From: Streptomyces spinoverrucosus | GTDB lineage: Bacteria > Actinomycetota > Actinomycetes > Streptomycetales > Streptomycetaceae | Direction of reading: 5' to 3' | NCBI RefSeq assembly: GCF_006539505.1 | Contig: NZ_BJND01000003.1 | Coordinates: 150,861 to 214,860, forward strand | Length of the DNA stretch: 64,000 nt | Shown: positions 25,827 to 34,767 of the stretch, piece by piece | Layout of the letters: each line of letters begins with the position of its first letter | Position numbering within the stretch: the first letter of the stretch is position 1 | Translations under genes and position numbers: made by a program | Notes under the pieces: generated by a model | The model's database searches: none | Told to the model about the DNA's origin: nothing | The model's input: the letters and a program-made list of their open reading frames with translations, nothing else

Positions 25827-25876
25827 CCTTCTGTCGAGAAGGGCATGCAGGAGGGTAGGAAGGAGGACCGTCACCC

Positions 25877-26539
25877 ATGACGACTTCCATCAAGCGCCTC
25901 CCCGGGCGCATGCCCGGCTGGGCGAAGGCGCTGAGCGCCGTCGTGCTGGTGCTCGTCGTGCTGTTCGCCGGGATCCGGCTGAGCGTACTGCCGGGCCTGA
26001 AGGACCTGTTCGGCACGGAGACCCACGACCGCTCGGGGCCGGCCCTGCTCAAGTCGATCCAGGACATCAGCCGTTACGACGCCGCCTCCGGCAACTTCCA
26101 GGTCGTCGTGGACCTGGAGAAGGACACCAAGTACCTGCCCGACGCCATCCGCGGCACCCGCACCCTGTACATCGGGGCGGGCACCGTCGACGCCTACGTC
26201 GACCTCGGCAAGGTCGGCGAGGACGACGTGACGGTCAACGAGGACCGTACGTCCGCCACGCTGCGGCTGCCGCACGCGGCACTCGGCCGGCCCGCACTCG
26301 ACCCCGACCGCTCCTACGCCGTCTCCAAGCAGCGCGGTCTGCTCGACCGGCTCGGCGACCTCTTCTCCGACAACCCCAACGGCGAACAGGCCGTGCAGCA
26401 GCTCGCGGTACGCCACATCCGCGACGCGGCGAAGGAGAGCGAGCTCACCGCGCGCGCCGAGAGCAACACCACCGACATGCTCGAAGGACTGCTGGGCTCC
26501 CTCGGCTTCAAGGAGGTCGACGTCACCTACGGAACCTGA
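25877..26539 (+). CDS. DUF4230 membrane-anchored protein
   Basis: A 220-residue protein with one N-terminal membrane segment (KALSAVVLVLVVLFAGIRLSV) and an extracytoplasmic DUF4230 domain (LLKSIQDISRYDAASGNFQVV near its start). The family is uncharacterised and common in actinomycetes. ATG start with AAGGAGG immediately upstream. It ends at the stop of the convergent membrane-module operon with no gap. Confidence 0.85.
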   Translation: MTTSIKRLPGRMPGWAKALSAVVLVLVVLFAGIRLSVLPGLKDLFGTETHDRSGPALLKSIQDISRYDAASGNFQVVVDLEKDTKYLPDAIRGTRTLYIGAGTVDAYVDLGKVGEDDVTVNEDRTSATLRLPHAALGRPALDPDRSYAVSKQRGLLDRLGDLFSDNPNGEQAVQQLAVRHIRDAAKESELTARAESNTTDMLEGLLGSLGFKEVDVTYGT

Positions 26540-28300
26540 TCATGTGCCGAGGACTCCGGGCAGGGCGAGGGCGCCGAGCAGGGTGGCGCCCACCAGCAGC
26601 CAGGCCACGTAGTCCCCGACGTGCCCGGACTGCAGGCGCCGCAGCGGCAGCGCCCAGTCCGGGGCGGCGAGCAGCCTCGGCCGGGTGACGGCCAGCGCGG
26701 CCAGCCCCACGGCCACCGCCGTCGAGACCAGGCCCAGCAGGATGCCGTACGGCGTCCAGTGCACCGGGACGACCGCGCCGCCGGAACCGGCCTCGTTCAC
26801 GGCCCGCGCCACCGTCTCGCCGAAGCCGGGGGCCACCCCTGCCGCGAGCGCCCCGGCGAGCAGCAGCGCCGGGACGGCGGTCATGGTGTCGGGGACGAAG
26901 CCGAGCCGTCCCCGGGTCTCGGGCTCCTCGCCGGAGCCGGTCGTCTCGTACTCCCCCGCGTCCGGCGGCGGAGGCCCGAGGCCCAGGAACACCCGCGCGG
27001 CGACCCGTAGCACCGCGCCCGCCGTCATCGCCGAGGCGATGACGTACAGCACGGCGAGCGGGCCGCCCGCGGCCTCCTCGGCGACCGACTTGCCGAGCGC
27101 ACCGGCGAACGGCGGCAGTCCGGCCAGGCCCAGGCCGCCGACGACGAACATCACGGCCACCGCGCGCTGTCTTCGGGCCCGCCCGTGCAGGACGTGTTCG
27201 TCGACGCTGCCGTAGCGGTCGAGCAGGATGCCCGTGCAGGCGAACAGCGCCGCCTTCACACCGGCGTGGCCGAGGATGTACAGCGCGATCCCGTCGTCGG
27301 CCTGCGGGGTCAGTACGCCGATGCCGATCAGGAACAGTCCGATGTGGGCGACGGTCGAATAGGCCAGGAGCCGCTTGATGTGCCGCTGGTACCAGCACAT
27401 GACGGCACCGACGGCCGCGGTCAGCGCGCCCAGCACGACCAGCATCCGCTCCAGGTCCGCGGCCGGGACGCCGCCGGGCCCGGAGAAGACCGTGCCGTAC
27501 ACCCGCCAGGCGCCGTAGACGCCCAGCTCGACCATGACGCCGGACAGCAGCATGCACACCGGCGTCGGCGCGACGGCGTGGGCGTCCGGCAGCCAGAAGT
27601 GGAAGGGCACGGCCGCGGCCTTGACCAGCAGACCGGTGAGGACCAGCACGAAGCTCGCGAGGACCAGGGCGTCCGGCCCGCCGTGCGCGTCCAGTCCCCG
27701 GCCGATCAGCGACATCGTCAGCTCGCCGGTGCGCGCGTACAGCAGGGCGATGCCCATCAGCATGGCGTACGCGCCCAGCGAGTTGACCACGCCGAAGGTG
27801 AGCGCGCCCTGCACCGCCTTGGCCTCCTCGACGCGGTACCCGGTCAGGGCGTACGCCACGACGCTCATCAGCTCGAAGAACACGAACGCGTTGAACAGGT
27901 CGCCCGTGATCGCGAAGCCGCACATCCCGGCCTGGAACACCAGCATCAGCGCCGGATACGAGCCGGCATGCCGACGCGGCGGCTCCTCGAAGTAGCGCCA
28001 GGAGTACGTCAGCGCCGCCAGCGTCAGCAGCGAGGCGAGGGCGGCCATGCCGAGGCCGGGGCCGTCGCCGACCAGGACGATGCCGACGCTCCGGCCGTCC
28101 ACGGGCGTCCAGCCGCCGACCCACTCGGTGCGCGGCGGCGAGGAGTTCAGCAGCAGGACGATCACCAACGCGGCGGTGCCCGCGGAGACGGCACAGCCGA
28201 CCGTGTCGGCGGCGACCCGGGGCAGGGCGCGGCCCACGGCGACCAGCAGACCGGCGCCCAGCAGCGGGACGGCGACGAGGAGCGGCAGCAGGTGGTGCAT
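26540..28300 (-). CDS. MrpD/MbhH-like proton-conducting antiporter subunit
   Basis: A 586-residue polytopic membrane protein of the NuoL/MrpD (Proton_antipo_M) family. It shows the conserved helices with ITGDLFNAFVFFELMSVVAY, FHFWLPDAHAVAPTPV and YQRHIKRLLAYSTVAHIGLF; Lys and His residues in these segments belong to the ion pathway. It is the only large antiporter-like subunit in this six-gene operon. Its ATG overlaps the stop of the MrpC-like gene (TGATG at 28298-28302). Confidence 0.9.
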   Translation of the reverse strand: MHHLLPLLVAVPLLGAGLLVAVGRALPRVAADTVGCAVSAGTAALVIVLLLNSSPPRTEWVGGWTPVDGRSVGIVLVGDGPGLGMAALASLLTLAALTYSWRYFEEPPRRHAGSYPALMLVFQAGMCGFAITGDLFNAFVFFELMSVVAYALTGYRVEEAKAVQGALTFGVVNSLGAYAMLMGIALLYARTGELTMSLIGRGLDAHGGPDALVLASFVLVLTGLLVKAAAVPFHFWLPDAHAVAPTPVCMLLSGVMVELGVYGAWRVYGTVFSGPGGVPAADLERMLVVLGALTAAVGAVMCWYQRHIKRLLAYSTVAHIGLFLIGIGVLTPQADDGIALYILGHAGVKAALFACTGILLDRYGSVDEHVLHGRARRQRAVAVMFVVGGLGLAGLPPFAGALGKSVAEEAAGGPLAVLYVIASAMTAGAVLRVAARVFLGLGPPPPDAGEYETTGSGEEPETRGRLGFVPDTMTAVPALLLAGALAAGVAPGFGETVARAVNEAGSGGAVVPVHWTPYGILLGLVSTAVAVGLAALAVTRPRLLAAPDWALPLRRLQSGHVGDYVAWLLVGATLLGALALPGVLGT

Positions 28301-28647
28301 CAGCCGCGCAGCTCGGAGAGTTCGTCGGGGTCGACCGTGCCGTGCCGCTTGGAGATCTGCACGACCAGCGCGAGCAGCAGGGCGGTGACGGTGGCACCGA
28401 CCACGACGTCGGTGAGCGCGAGGGCCTGCACGACCGGGTCGACGACCGGACGGGAGCCCGGCTCGATATCGGAGTAGACGGGGGCGGTGGCGTCGTCGCG
28501 GTAGCCGACGGCGAGCAGCAGCACGTACGTGGCTGCCTGGCACACGGACAGACAGCCGACGGCGTGGATCAGGTTGCGGCTGGCGGCCAGTCCGTAGCAG
28601 CCGGCCAGGAAGACCCACGCGGCGACCAGATAGGGCAGCACGCTCAT
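28300..28647 (-). CDS. MrpC/MbhG-like (NuoK-type) subunit
   Basis: A 115-residue three-helix protein of the NuoK/MrpC family. Typical phrases are LIHAVGCLSVCQAA and DPVVQALALTDVVVGATVTALLLALVV, which carry the family's intramembrane acidic residue. It overlaps the genes on both sides by one to four bases, so translation of the operon is coupled. Confidence 0.88.
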   Translation of the reverse strand: MSVLPYLVAAWVFLAGCYGLAASRNLIHAVGCLSVCQAATYVLLLAVGYRDDATAPVYSDIEPGSRPVVDPVVQALALTDVVVGATVTALLLALVVQISKRHGTVDPDELSELRG

Positions 28648-29384
28648 GCGCGGCTCTCCTCCTCGATCTCGACGGCCTGGTCCAGGAAGCGGGCGAGCAG
28701 GACGACGACCGCGCAGGCGACCTCCATGCCGATGGCCGCGTTCAGCAGGGGGACGGTGCCACCGGAGGACAGCGTGTTGAAGGTGCCGTACGGCAGCAGG
28801 GTGTTGGCGAGGAATGCGGTACCGGCGAGGACGCCGGCCAGGCCCAGGACGAGGTAGGCGCAGGCGGCGGCCGCGTCGCCGACCTCGTACAGGCCGACGG
28901 GGCGGATGCGTTCCAGGGCGCGGTAGTCGGCGCCCAGGTAGAGCAGGTGCAGGGCGGTCGCGGCGACCACGCCGCCCTGGAAGCCGCCGCCGGGGCTGAG
29001 CTGGCCGTGCGCGATGACGTAGAGGCCGGTGAGCAGGGCGACGGGAAGCACGATCAGGGCGTAGCGGCGCACCGGCGGCTCCACGTCGGCGGGTTCGGGC
29101 CGGGCGCGGTGTTCGTCGCGGGTCTGGCGCAGCAGGACCACACAGCCGAGGACGGCGGCGAACAGGATGGTCATCTCGCCGAGGGTGTCGAAGGCACGCT
29201 GGTCGAAGTTGACGGAGGCGACGGTGTTGGCGGTGTGTCGGTCGAGGGAGGCCCGCACGGCCCGGTCGCCGTACGGGTGCCAGGCGCCGCCGAAGTCGGG
29301 CAGCTCCAGGCAGGCGGCGACGAGCAGCGCGGCCAGTCCCGCGCTGCCCACGGCCACGAGCCACAGCCGGAAGCGCCGGTTCAC
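28644..29384 (-). CDS. fused MrpA-C-terminal/MrpB-like subunit (MbhE-MbhF type)
   Basis: A 246-residue membrane protein with two recognisable parts. Residues 1-90 match the last part of MrpA (MbhE): TANTVASVNFDQRAFDTLGEMTILF. Residues about 105-246 match MrpB/MbhF: YVIAHGQLSPGGGFQGGVVAA and FLANTLLPYGTFNTLSSGG. In MBH complexes these are separate genes; here they are fused. ATGA overlaps link it to the genes on both sides. Confidence 0.85.
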   Translation of the reverse strand: MNRRFRLWLVAVGSAGLAALLVAACLELPDFGGAWHPYGDRAVRASLDRHTANTVASVNFDQRAFDTLGEMTILFAAVLGCVVLLRQTRDEHRARPEPADVEPPVRRYALIVLPVALLTGLYVIAHGQLSPGGGFQGGVVAATALHLLYLGADYRALERIRPVGLYEVGDAAAACAYLVLGLAGVLAGTAFLANTLLPYGTFNTLSSGGTVPLLNAAIGMEVACAVVVLLARFLDQAVEIEEESRA

Positions 29385-29641
29385 CGCTCTCGCCCCTTCC
29401 GCTGCCCGCGCCGTCTGACCTTGCGGACGGTGAGCAGCAGCAACAGCGGGGTGACGGCGGAGCCGACGGCCAGTTGAGACAGGCCGACGTCGGGCGCCTG
29501 GAGGACGGTGAACAGCACGGCGAGCACGACCCCGAGGACGGACAGCACGAGCGCCTGGCGGACCGGGTCGCGGACCGCGACGGCGAGGGTCGCGGAACCG
29601 GCCACGAGCAGCAGCGCCACGACGACGACCGGGTCAGCCAC
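29381..29641 (-). CDS. DUF4040 membrane subunit (MbhD-like)
   Basis: An 86-residue three-helix protein matching the DUF4040 segment of MrpA: VVVVALLLVAGSATLAVA, then VLSVLGVVLAVLFTVLQAPD and LSQLAVGSAVTPLLLLL. The intact large MrpA antiporter domain is absent; only this small C-terminal piece stands alone, as in MBH/MBX-type complexes. It overlaps its downstream neighbour by four bases and its upstream neighbour by eight. Confidence 0.85.
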   Translation of the reverse strand: MADPVVVVALLLVAGSATLAVAVRDPVRQALVLSVLGVVLAVLFTVLQAPDVGLSQLAVGSAVTPLLLLLTVRKVRRRGQRKGRER

Positions 29642-30086
29642 CGCGCACCCCCCGGATGCCGCCGGTCAGCGCGCGGCCGGCGACCACGTTCCCGCCGACC
29701 AGCAGCGCCCCGGTCACCAGAAGCTTGACCGTCGCCCGGCCGGGTGCGGTCACCGCGCACAGCGCGAGGACGACGGCCGTGCCGAGGGCGGCCGCCGTCC
29801 AGGTCGGCCACCAGGCGCGCGGCGGGTGCCCGGTCAGCTCGTCGGAGAGCAGCCGGGCGAAGACGAGTGTGCCGACGGGGCCCAGCACGGCGAGGACCAG
29901 GGCCAGATCGACGTACGCCGGACGCTCGTAGGCCTGGGAGAGCAGGAGCAGGCCGGGGCAGGCGACGGCGGTGGCGAGGTTCTGCGCCACGACTCGGCGG
30001 CCGAGCGGGCCGGTGGTCACGCCCCACAGGGTGGCCGTCAGTCCGCCACCCAGCGTGACGGCCGCCGCGAGGAGCCAGCCGTTCAC
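29634..30086 (-). CDS. MrpF-MrpG-like fused subunit
   Basis: A 150-residue membrane protein. The first half matches MrpF (AYERPAYVDLALVLAVLGPVG then FARLL, with the characteristic Asp). The second half, after a short hydrophilic linker, ends with TVKLLVTGALLVGGNVVAG, which resembles the C-terminal helix of MrpG. GTG start at 30086, overlapping the MrpE-like gene by four bases. A fused F-G subunit is unusual, though the MrpG match is weak. Confidence 0.7.
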   Translation of the reverse strand: MNGWLLAAAVTLGGGLTATLWGVTTGPLGRRVVAQNLATAVACPGLLLLSQAYERPAYVDLALVLAVLGPVGTLVFARLLSDELTGHPPRAWWPTWTAAALGTAVVLALCAVTAPGRATVKLLVTGALLVGGNVVAGRALTGGIRGVRGG

Positions 30087-30265
30087 GGTCCGGTCACCGC
30101 CCGTCGCGCGGCCCGCGCCGCCAGTGCGGCCACGCCCGCGGCGCCCGCGCCGACGGCGAGTTCGAGGGTGTCGACCGCGTTGATGAAGGCCAGCCACAGG
30201 CCGCCCAGCGCCACCCACCAGGCCAGCACCTCGGCCACGGCGAGGCGCGTCGAACGCCGGGTCAT
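30083..30265 (-). CDS. short MrpE-like subunit
   Basis: A 60-residue protein with two hydrophobic segments (VLAWWVALGGLWLAFINAV and AVGAGAAGVAALAARAA). Its position at the head of the operon and its sequence WW...L...N match the N-terminal membrane part of MrpE/MbhA. The usual ~160-residue MrpE soluble end is absent. It starts at the ATG at 30265, 188 bp from the divergent vanZ-like gene. Confidence 0.6.
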   Translation of the reverse strand: MTRRSTRLAVAEVLAWWVALGGLWLAFINAVDTLELAVGAGAAGVAALAARAARRAVTGP

Positions 30266-30453
30266 GGCAGCACCTCCGCGGGTTCTTCAAGTGACTCTGC
30301 GTCATCAAAGCACCGGCCCATGAGGAGCACGGGGCGGCGCGCGGGTCCTGGCCGGAGTGCCCCGGCAGGACAGCGGGAAACCGGCGCCGCATCTCTGCCC
30401 GCTCCGGGGGTAACAGCCTTGTTGTCGAGGGAAGTTGAAGTCTGGAGGACCGA

Positions 30454-31032
30454 GTGGCCCGTACAGCCTTGCTGTCCCGCGTTCTGTCGCGCCCGCGACG
30501 CGCCAAGCGGCCCGCCAAGGGGTCCACGAAGCCTTCAGCCAAAGCAAAGCGTTCGGCCAAGCAGCAGTCGAAGAAGCGGCGCCCGCTGCTCCCCCTGATC
30601 GGCCGGGCGGTGGCGATCGCGTGTGCCTTCGCCTTCATGGTCGCGTTCGCCGTGGTGCTGGCCCGGCTGACCCTGCAGCCCTCCCCCGCATCCGAGGCGC
30701 TCACGCACAGCAACCTGCGTCCGGGCAGCTCCCTGCGGGCCTATCTGGACCAGCCGGAACTGCGTGACGCCGTGAAGCAGATCGGCGGCAATCTGCTGCT
30801 CGGGGTGCCTTTCGGGGTGCTCGTGCCGGTGCTCGCGCCCCGGGCGCGCGGGATCCTGCGGGTGCTGCTGCTCACCGCGGTCGTGATGCTGATGGTGGAG
30901 CTGGCGCAGGGGGCGATGGTGACGGGCCGCGCCTTCGACATCGACGACGTCATCCTCAACACGGCGGGTGCGCTGGCCGGGTATCTGCTGGTGGGGCGCA
31001 GGCTGGGGCGGGCGGTGCACGCGCGGCGCTGA
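30454..31032 (+). CDS. VanZ family membrane protein
   Basis: A 192-residue protein with a very basic, Lys-rich N-terminus (about 35 residues with KRSAKQQSKKRR) and four to five membrane helices. VanZ-like features are NLRPGSSLRAYL near residue 88, GNLLLGVPFGVLVP and RAFDIDDVILNTAGALAGY near the end. The family is linked to teicoplanin resistance and envelope functions; the precise role is unknown. GTG start after GGAGGACC. Confidence 0.88.
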   Translation: MARTALLSRVLSRPRRAKRPAKGSTKPSAKAKRSAKQQSKKRRPLLPLIGRAVAIACAFAFMVAFAVVLARLTLQPSPASEALTHSNLRPGSSLRAYLDQPELRDAVKQIGGNLLLGVPFGVLVPVLAPRARGILRVLLLTAVVMLMVELAQGAMVTGRAFDIDDVILNTAGALAGYLLVGRRLGRAVHARR

Positions 31033-31070
31033 GGCCCGACGTCCGGTCGCGACTCAGAGGCCCCAACTTC

Positions 31071-31082
31071 TGGTCCGTACCA
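31071..31082. promoter_or_regulatory. possible DasR-like (dre) site of the GH16 gene
   Basis: TGGTCCGTACCA overlaps the region just upstream of the -35 box. It keeps the TGGTC...ACCA core of the Streptomyces dre consensus but the central bases and flanks differ, so the match is only partial. Confidence 0.35.
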
Positions 31083-31087
31083 AGGTA

Positions 31088-31116
31088 TTGACGCGCCCTT
31101 ACCTCATCTCTTAAAT
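31088..31116 (+). promoter_or_regulatory. promoter of the GH16 glucanase gene
   Basis: A TTGACG -35 box (31088-31093) and a TTAAAT -10 box (31111-31116) are separated by 17 bp. Transcription would begin about 31123, leaving a 65-base leader before the GTG start. Confidence 0.6.
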
Positions 31117-31187
31117 CAAGGGGAATCCTTCACCCCCCACCTCAGTCGGCGCGCCCGTGCCCGGGACGCCGTACGGAAGGGAAGGCC

Positions 31188-32423
31188 GTGGCTTCCCCAC
31201 GACTGCTCCGCAGATGTCTGCTCGGCGCGCTGTCCGCCGTGCTGCTCGCCTCCGCCGCCGTCGCCGCGCCCGCCCAGGCGGAGCCGGCCGGCGTCCGGGC
31301 GGTGACGTTCTCCGACACCTTCGACGGTCCCGCCGGTGCGGCGGTCGACTCCTCGAAGTGGCAGATCGAGACCGGCGACAACGTCAACAACCACGAGCGG
31401 CAGTACTACACGTCCGGCACCAACAACGCGGCGCTCGACGGGCAGGGCCATCTGGTAATCACCGCCCGGAAGGAGAACCCGGGGAACTACCAGTGCTGGT
31501 ACGGCCGTTGCGAGTACACCTCGGCCCGGCTGAACACCGCCGGGAAGTTCACCGCGCAGTACGGGCACATCGAGGCCCGGATGAAGATCCCGCGCGGGCA
31601 GGGCATGTGGCCGGCGTTCTGGATGCTCGGCCATGACCTGGGCGACGTCGGCTGGCCGGACTCGGGCGAGATCGACATCATGGAGAACGTCGGCTTCGAG
31701 CCGTCCACGGTGCACGGCACGATCCACGGCCCGGGCTACTTCGGCTCGGGCGGCATCGGCGCGGCCTACTCCCTGCCGAACGGGCAGGCCTTCGCGGACG
31801 GTTTCCACACCTTCGCCGTCGACTGGGCGCCCGACTCGATCACCTGGTCCGTGGACGGCACCGTCTACCAGCGCCGTACCCCCGCCGACCTGGGTGGGAG
31901 GCAGTGGGTGTTCAACAAGCCGTTCTTCCTGATCCTCAACCTCGCGGTCGGCGGCTACTGGCCGGGCGACCCGGACGGCTCCACCGTCTTCCCGCAGCAG
32001 CTGGTGGTGGACCACGTGTCCGTGACCACGAGCGACTCCACGACCGGCGTGGCGATCCGAGGCCTGGCGGGCAAGTGCGTGGACGTCGCCGGGGCGAGCT
32101 CCGCCAACGGCACCCCCGTACAGCTCTACGACTGCAACGGCACCGCCGCGCAGCAATGGACCGTCGGCTCGGACGGCACGATCCGGGCGCTCGGCAAGTG
32201 CCTGGACGTCACGAGCGGCGGCACGGCGGACGGCACGGCCGTCCAGCTGTGGGACTGCAACGGCAGCGCCGCCCAGAAGTGGGTCGTCACCGCGGCACGC
32301 GACATCGTCAACCCGCAGGCCGACAAGTGCCTGGACGTCACCGGCAACAACGCGGCCAACGGCACGCGGCTGCAGATCTGGACCTGCACGGGCGGCGCCA
32401 ACCAGAAGTGGACGGTGGGCTGA
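31188..32423 (+). CDS. secreted GH16 beta-1,3-glucanase with ricin-type lectin domain
   Basis: A 411-residue exported enzyme. A signal peptide (residues 1-31, ending APAQA) precedes a GH16 catalytic domain (about 38-280). The catalytic motif is GEIDIMENVG with nucleophile Glu161, helper Asp163 and acid/base Glu166. A Ser/Thr linker leads to a ricin B-type carbohydrate-binding domain (about 288-411) with repeated CLDVTSGG/CLDVTGNN and QW/QKW units. It probably attacks laminarin-like beta-1,3-glucans of fungal or plant walls outside the cell. GTG start after AAGGGAAGG. A good promoter and a dre-like element precede it. Confidence 0.94.
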   Translation: MASPRLLRRCLLGALSAVLLASAAVAAPAQAEPAGVRAVTFSDTFDGPAGAAVDSSKWQIETGDNVNNHERQYYTSGTNNAALDGQGHLVITARKENPGNYQCWYGRCEYTSARLNTAGKFTAQYGHIEARMKIPRGQGMWPAFWMLGHDLGDVGWPDSGEIDIMENVGFEPSTVHGTIHGPGYFGSGGIGAAYSLPNGQAFADGFHTFAVDWAPDSITWSVDGTVYQRRTPADLGGRQWVFNKPFFLILNLAVGGYWPGDPDGSTVFPQQLVVDHVSVTTSDSTTGVAIRGLAGKCVDVAGASSANGTPVQLYDCNGTAAQQWTVGSDGTIRALGKCLDVTSGGTADGTAVQLWDCNGSAAQKWVVTAARDIVNPQADKCLDVTGNNAANGTRLQIWTCTGGANQKWTVG

Positions 32424-32432
32424 GCGCAGGCC

Positions 32433-32669
32433 CTAGCGAGGTTTCCAGGTGAACTTGTCGCCGCCGACCCAGCGCACCACGTCCGGGTCGTCCAAATCGT
32501 GGACCGTGATGCCGAAGGCGGCGGCAGTCTCCAGAACGTCGGTGACGGCACGCGCCGCACCGACCACTACACCGTCGATCTCCATGATGCGGAACGGCGG
32601 ACTGCCGGGCTGGACGCCGAGCACCATGATCCGCGGATGGGAGATGTAGGGGCTCGCGATTTCGGTCAT
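32433..32669 (-). CDS. small conserved hypothetical protein
   Basis: A 78-residue protein with no recognised domain. It contains MEIDGVVVGAARAVTDVL in the middle and ends VRWVGGDKFTWKPR. Amino acid composition and codon use look like a real gene, and it converges on the GH16 gene nine bases away. It appears cytoplasmic (no signal peptide or membrane segment). Function unknown. Confidence 0.65.
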   Translation of the reverse strand: MTEIASPYISHPRIMVLGVQPGSPPFRIMEIDGVVVGAARAVTDVLETAAAFGITVHDLDDPDVVRWVGGDKFTWKPR

Positions 32670-32748
32670 GTCATAGAGCGTAGAGCGGATCCGGCCATTG
32701 TGGCCCGTGTGCGGTGGCCGGATAGCGACCCCCAGGGCCGGTGCGGGC

Positions 32749-33558
32749 TCAGGGGCGCCGCCAGTCGTCCGCGGTCAGGTGGGAGCCCGCCTGCGGGCCC
32801 ATGCGGAGCATGCCGCCGTCGACGGTCCACGAGGCGCCGGTGACGTACGAGGCGTCGGGCCCGGCGAGGAAGGCGATCACGGCCGCGACCTCGCGCGCGT
32901 CGCCCGGCCGCCCCAGGGGCACACCGGGGCGCCGCTCGGTGCGGACGTCCGTGTCCTCCTGGCCGGTCATCGGCGTGGCGATCTCGCCGGGCGCGACGGC
33001 GTTGACGGTGATGCCGTGCTCGGCGAGTTCCAGGGCCATGACCTGGGTGAGCAGGCCGAGGCCGCCCTTGGCCGCGCAGTACGGCGCGGCGCCCACCCGG
33101 GGCTGGTGCTCGTGCACGGACGTCACGTTGACGATCCGGCCCCCGTCGCCCTGCCGGATCATGTGCCGCGCCGCCCGCTGCCCGCACAGGAAGGGGCCGA
33201 CCAGGTCGACGTCGAGGACCTCGCGCACCTTGGCGAGGTCCAGGTCGAGAAAGGGCGTGGCCGTGCCCGTTCCGGCGTTGTTGACCAGCACGTCCAGTCG
33301 GCCGAGCCTCTCGCACAGCTCGTCGACGGTGTCCGCGGCCTCGGGCAGCCGCGTGAGATCCATGTGGGCGACGGCCGCCCGCACGCCCTTGGCCCGCACC
33401 TCCTCGGCGGTCTCCTCGGCGCCCTTCTCGTCGCTGTGCCAGGTGATGCCGACGTCCAGCCCCGCCTCGGCCAGCCGTACGGCGGTGGCGCGTCCGATGC
33501 CCGAGTCGGCGCCGGTGATCACGGCGACCTTGGGGTGCGGTGCGGTGGGGGCGGACAT
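32749..33558 (-). CDS. SDR family oxidoreductase
   Basis: A 269-residue classical short-chain dehydrogenase. Cofactor motif TGADSGIGRATA (near residue 15), structural NNAG, and the catalytic PYCAAKGG (YxxxK) are present. It is similar to glucose-1-dehydrogenase-type SDRs of Streptomyces. The start ATG at 33558 gives the standard N-terminus; longer frames add low-complexity sequence. Divergent from the PHP gene. Confidence 0.93.
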   Translation of the reverse strand: MSAPTAPHPKVAVITGADSGIGRATAVRLAEAGLDVGITWHSDEKGAEETAEEVRAKGVRAAVAHMDLTRLPEAADTVDELCERLGRLDVLVNNAGTGTATPFLDLDLAKVREVLDVDLVGPFLCGQRAARHMIRQGDGGRIVNVTSVHEHQPRVGAAPYCAAKGGLGLLTQVMALELAEHGITVNAVAPGEIATPMTGQEDTDVRTERRPGVPLGRPGDAREVAAVIAFLAGPDASYVTGASWTVDGGMLRMGPQAGSHLTADDWRRP

Positions 33559-33692
33559 GAAGGCCTCCGGCTGGACGACGTACGGGACGAGGCATCGCAG
33601 TACCCCGACGCGTACTGGACAAACCGCCCGCCGCCGCCGTGCGGCCCCCGTGCGGCTGGGGAACCCTGGAGGGTGACCCGGAGGAGGTGGCG

Positions 33693-34724
33693 ATGGATCC
33701 CGTCGAGGCACTGGGCCGGATCGCCTTCCTGCTGGAGCGGTCACTGGCGCCGACGTACCGCGTCCGCGCCTTCCGCACCGCCGCCCGCGTGGTGGCCGAG
33801 CTGCCCGAGGACGAGCTGCGGGCGCGGGCGGCCGCGGGGTCACTGGAGTCCCTCAAGGGCGTCGGCCCGAAGACGGCGCAGGTGGTGCGGGAGGCGCTGG
33901 CCGGGCAGGTGCCGGGCTATTTGGCGCAGCTGGAGGCCGAGGCCGGGCGGGAGCGGCCGGTGCGGGGCGGGGAGCGGTTGCTGGCGCTGCTGCGCGGGGA
34001 CTGCCATGTGCACTCCGACTGGTCGGACGGCGGCAGCCCGATCGACGAGATGGGCCGGGCCGCGGCGGCGCTCGGCCACGAGTGGACGGCGCTCACCGAC
34101 CACTCCCCCAGGCTGACGGTGGCGCGCGGACTGTCGGCCGAGCGGCTGCGCGAGCAACTGGACGTGGTGGCCGCCCTCAACGAGACCTGGGCGCCGTTCC
34201 GGCTGCTCACCGGCATCGAGTGCGACATCCTGGAGGACGGCTCGCTGGACCAGGAACCGGAGCTGCTCGCGCGGCTGGACGTCGTGGTGGTGTCCGTGCA
34301 CTCCAAGCTGCGCATGGACGCCCGCTCCATGACCCGCCGCATGGTGCGGGCCGTCCGCGATCCGCACGCCGACATCCTCGGGCACTGCACCGGGCGGCTG
34401 GTGACCGGGCGGGGGCGGCCGGAGTCGGAGTTCGACGCGGACGAGGTGTTCGCCGCGTGCGCCGAGTCCGGCACGGCGGTGGAGATCAACAGCCGCCCCG
34501 AACGGCTCGACCCGCCCCGGCGGCTGCTGCGTCGGGCGCTGGCGGCGGGCGTGCTGTTCTCGGTCGACACCGACGCGCACGCGCCGGGACAGCTGGACTG
34601 GCAGATCAACGGCTGCGCCCGGGCGGAGGAGTGCGGGATACCCGCGGAGCGGATCGTGACCACCTGGTCGGCCGACGAGCTGCTGGCCTGGACGCGCGAG
34701 GGGCGGGTACCGGCCGGGGTATGA
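33693..34724 (+). CDS. PHP-domain phosphoesterase with helix-hairpin-helix N-terminus
   Basis: A 343-residue protein like the C-terminal part of PolX. The N-terminal ~85 residues form a PolX-like helical/HhH region (LESLKGVGPKTAQVV). The PHP domain starts near residue 100 with the metal-binding HVHSDWSDG (His105, His107), and continues with ALTDHSP, GIECDIL and SVHSKLRM. No polymerase nucleotidyl-transferase domain is present. It may process DNA 3' ends or be a histidinol-phosphatase-like enzyme. ATG follows GGAGGAGG. Confidence 0.9.
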   Translation: MDPVEALGRIAFLLERSLAPTYRVRAFRTAARVVAELPEDELRARAAAGSLESLKGVGPKTAQVVREALAGQVPGYLAQLEAEAGRERPVRGGERLLALLRGDCHVHSDWSDGGSPIDEMGRAAAALGHEWTALTDHSPRLTVARGLSAERLREQLDVVAALNETWAPFRLLTGIECDILEDGSLDQEPELLARLDVVVVSVHSKLRMDARSMTRRMVRAVRDPHADILGHCTGRLVTGRGRPESEFDADEVFAACAESGTAVEINSRPERLDPPRRLLRRALAAGVLFSVDTDAHAPGQLDWQINGCARAEECGIPAERIVTTWSADELLAWTREGRVPAGV

Positions 34725-34767
34725 GAACGGCTGATGGGCTGATGCGGAAGGGAGCGTAAGGACCGCC

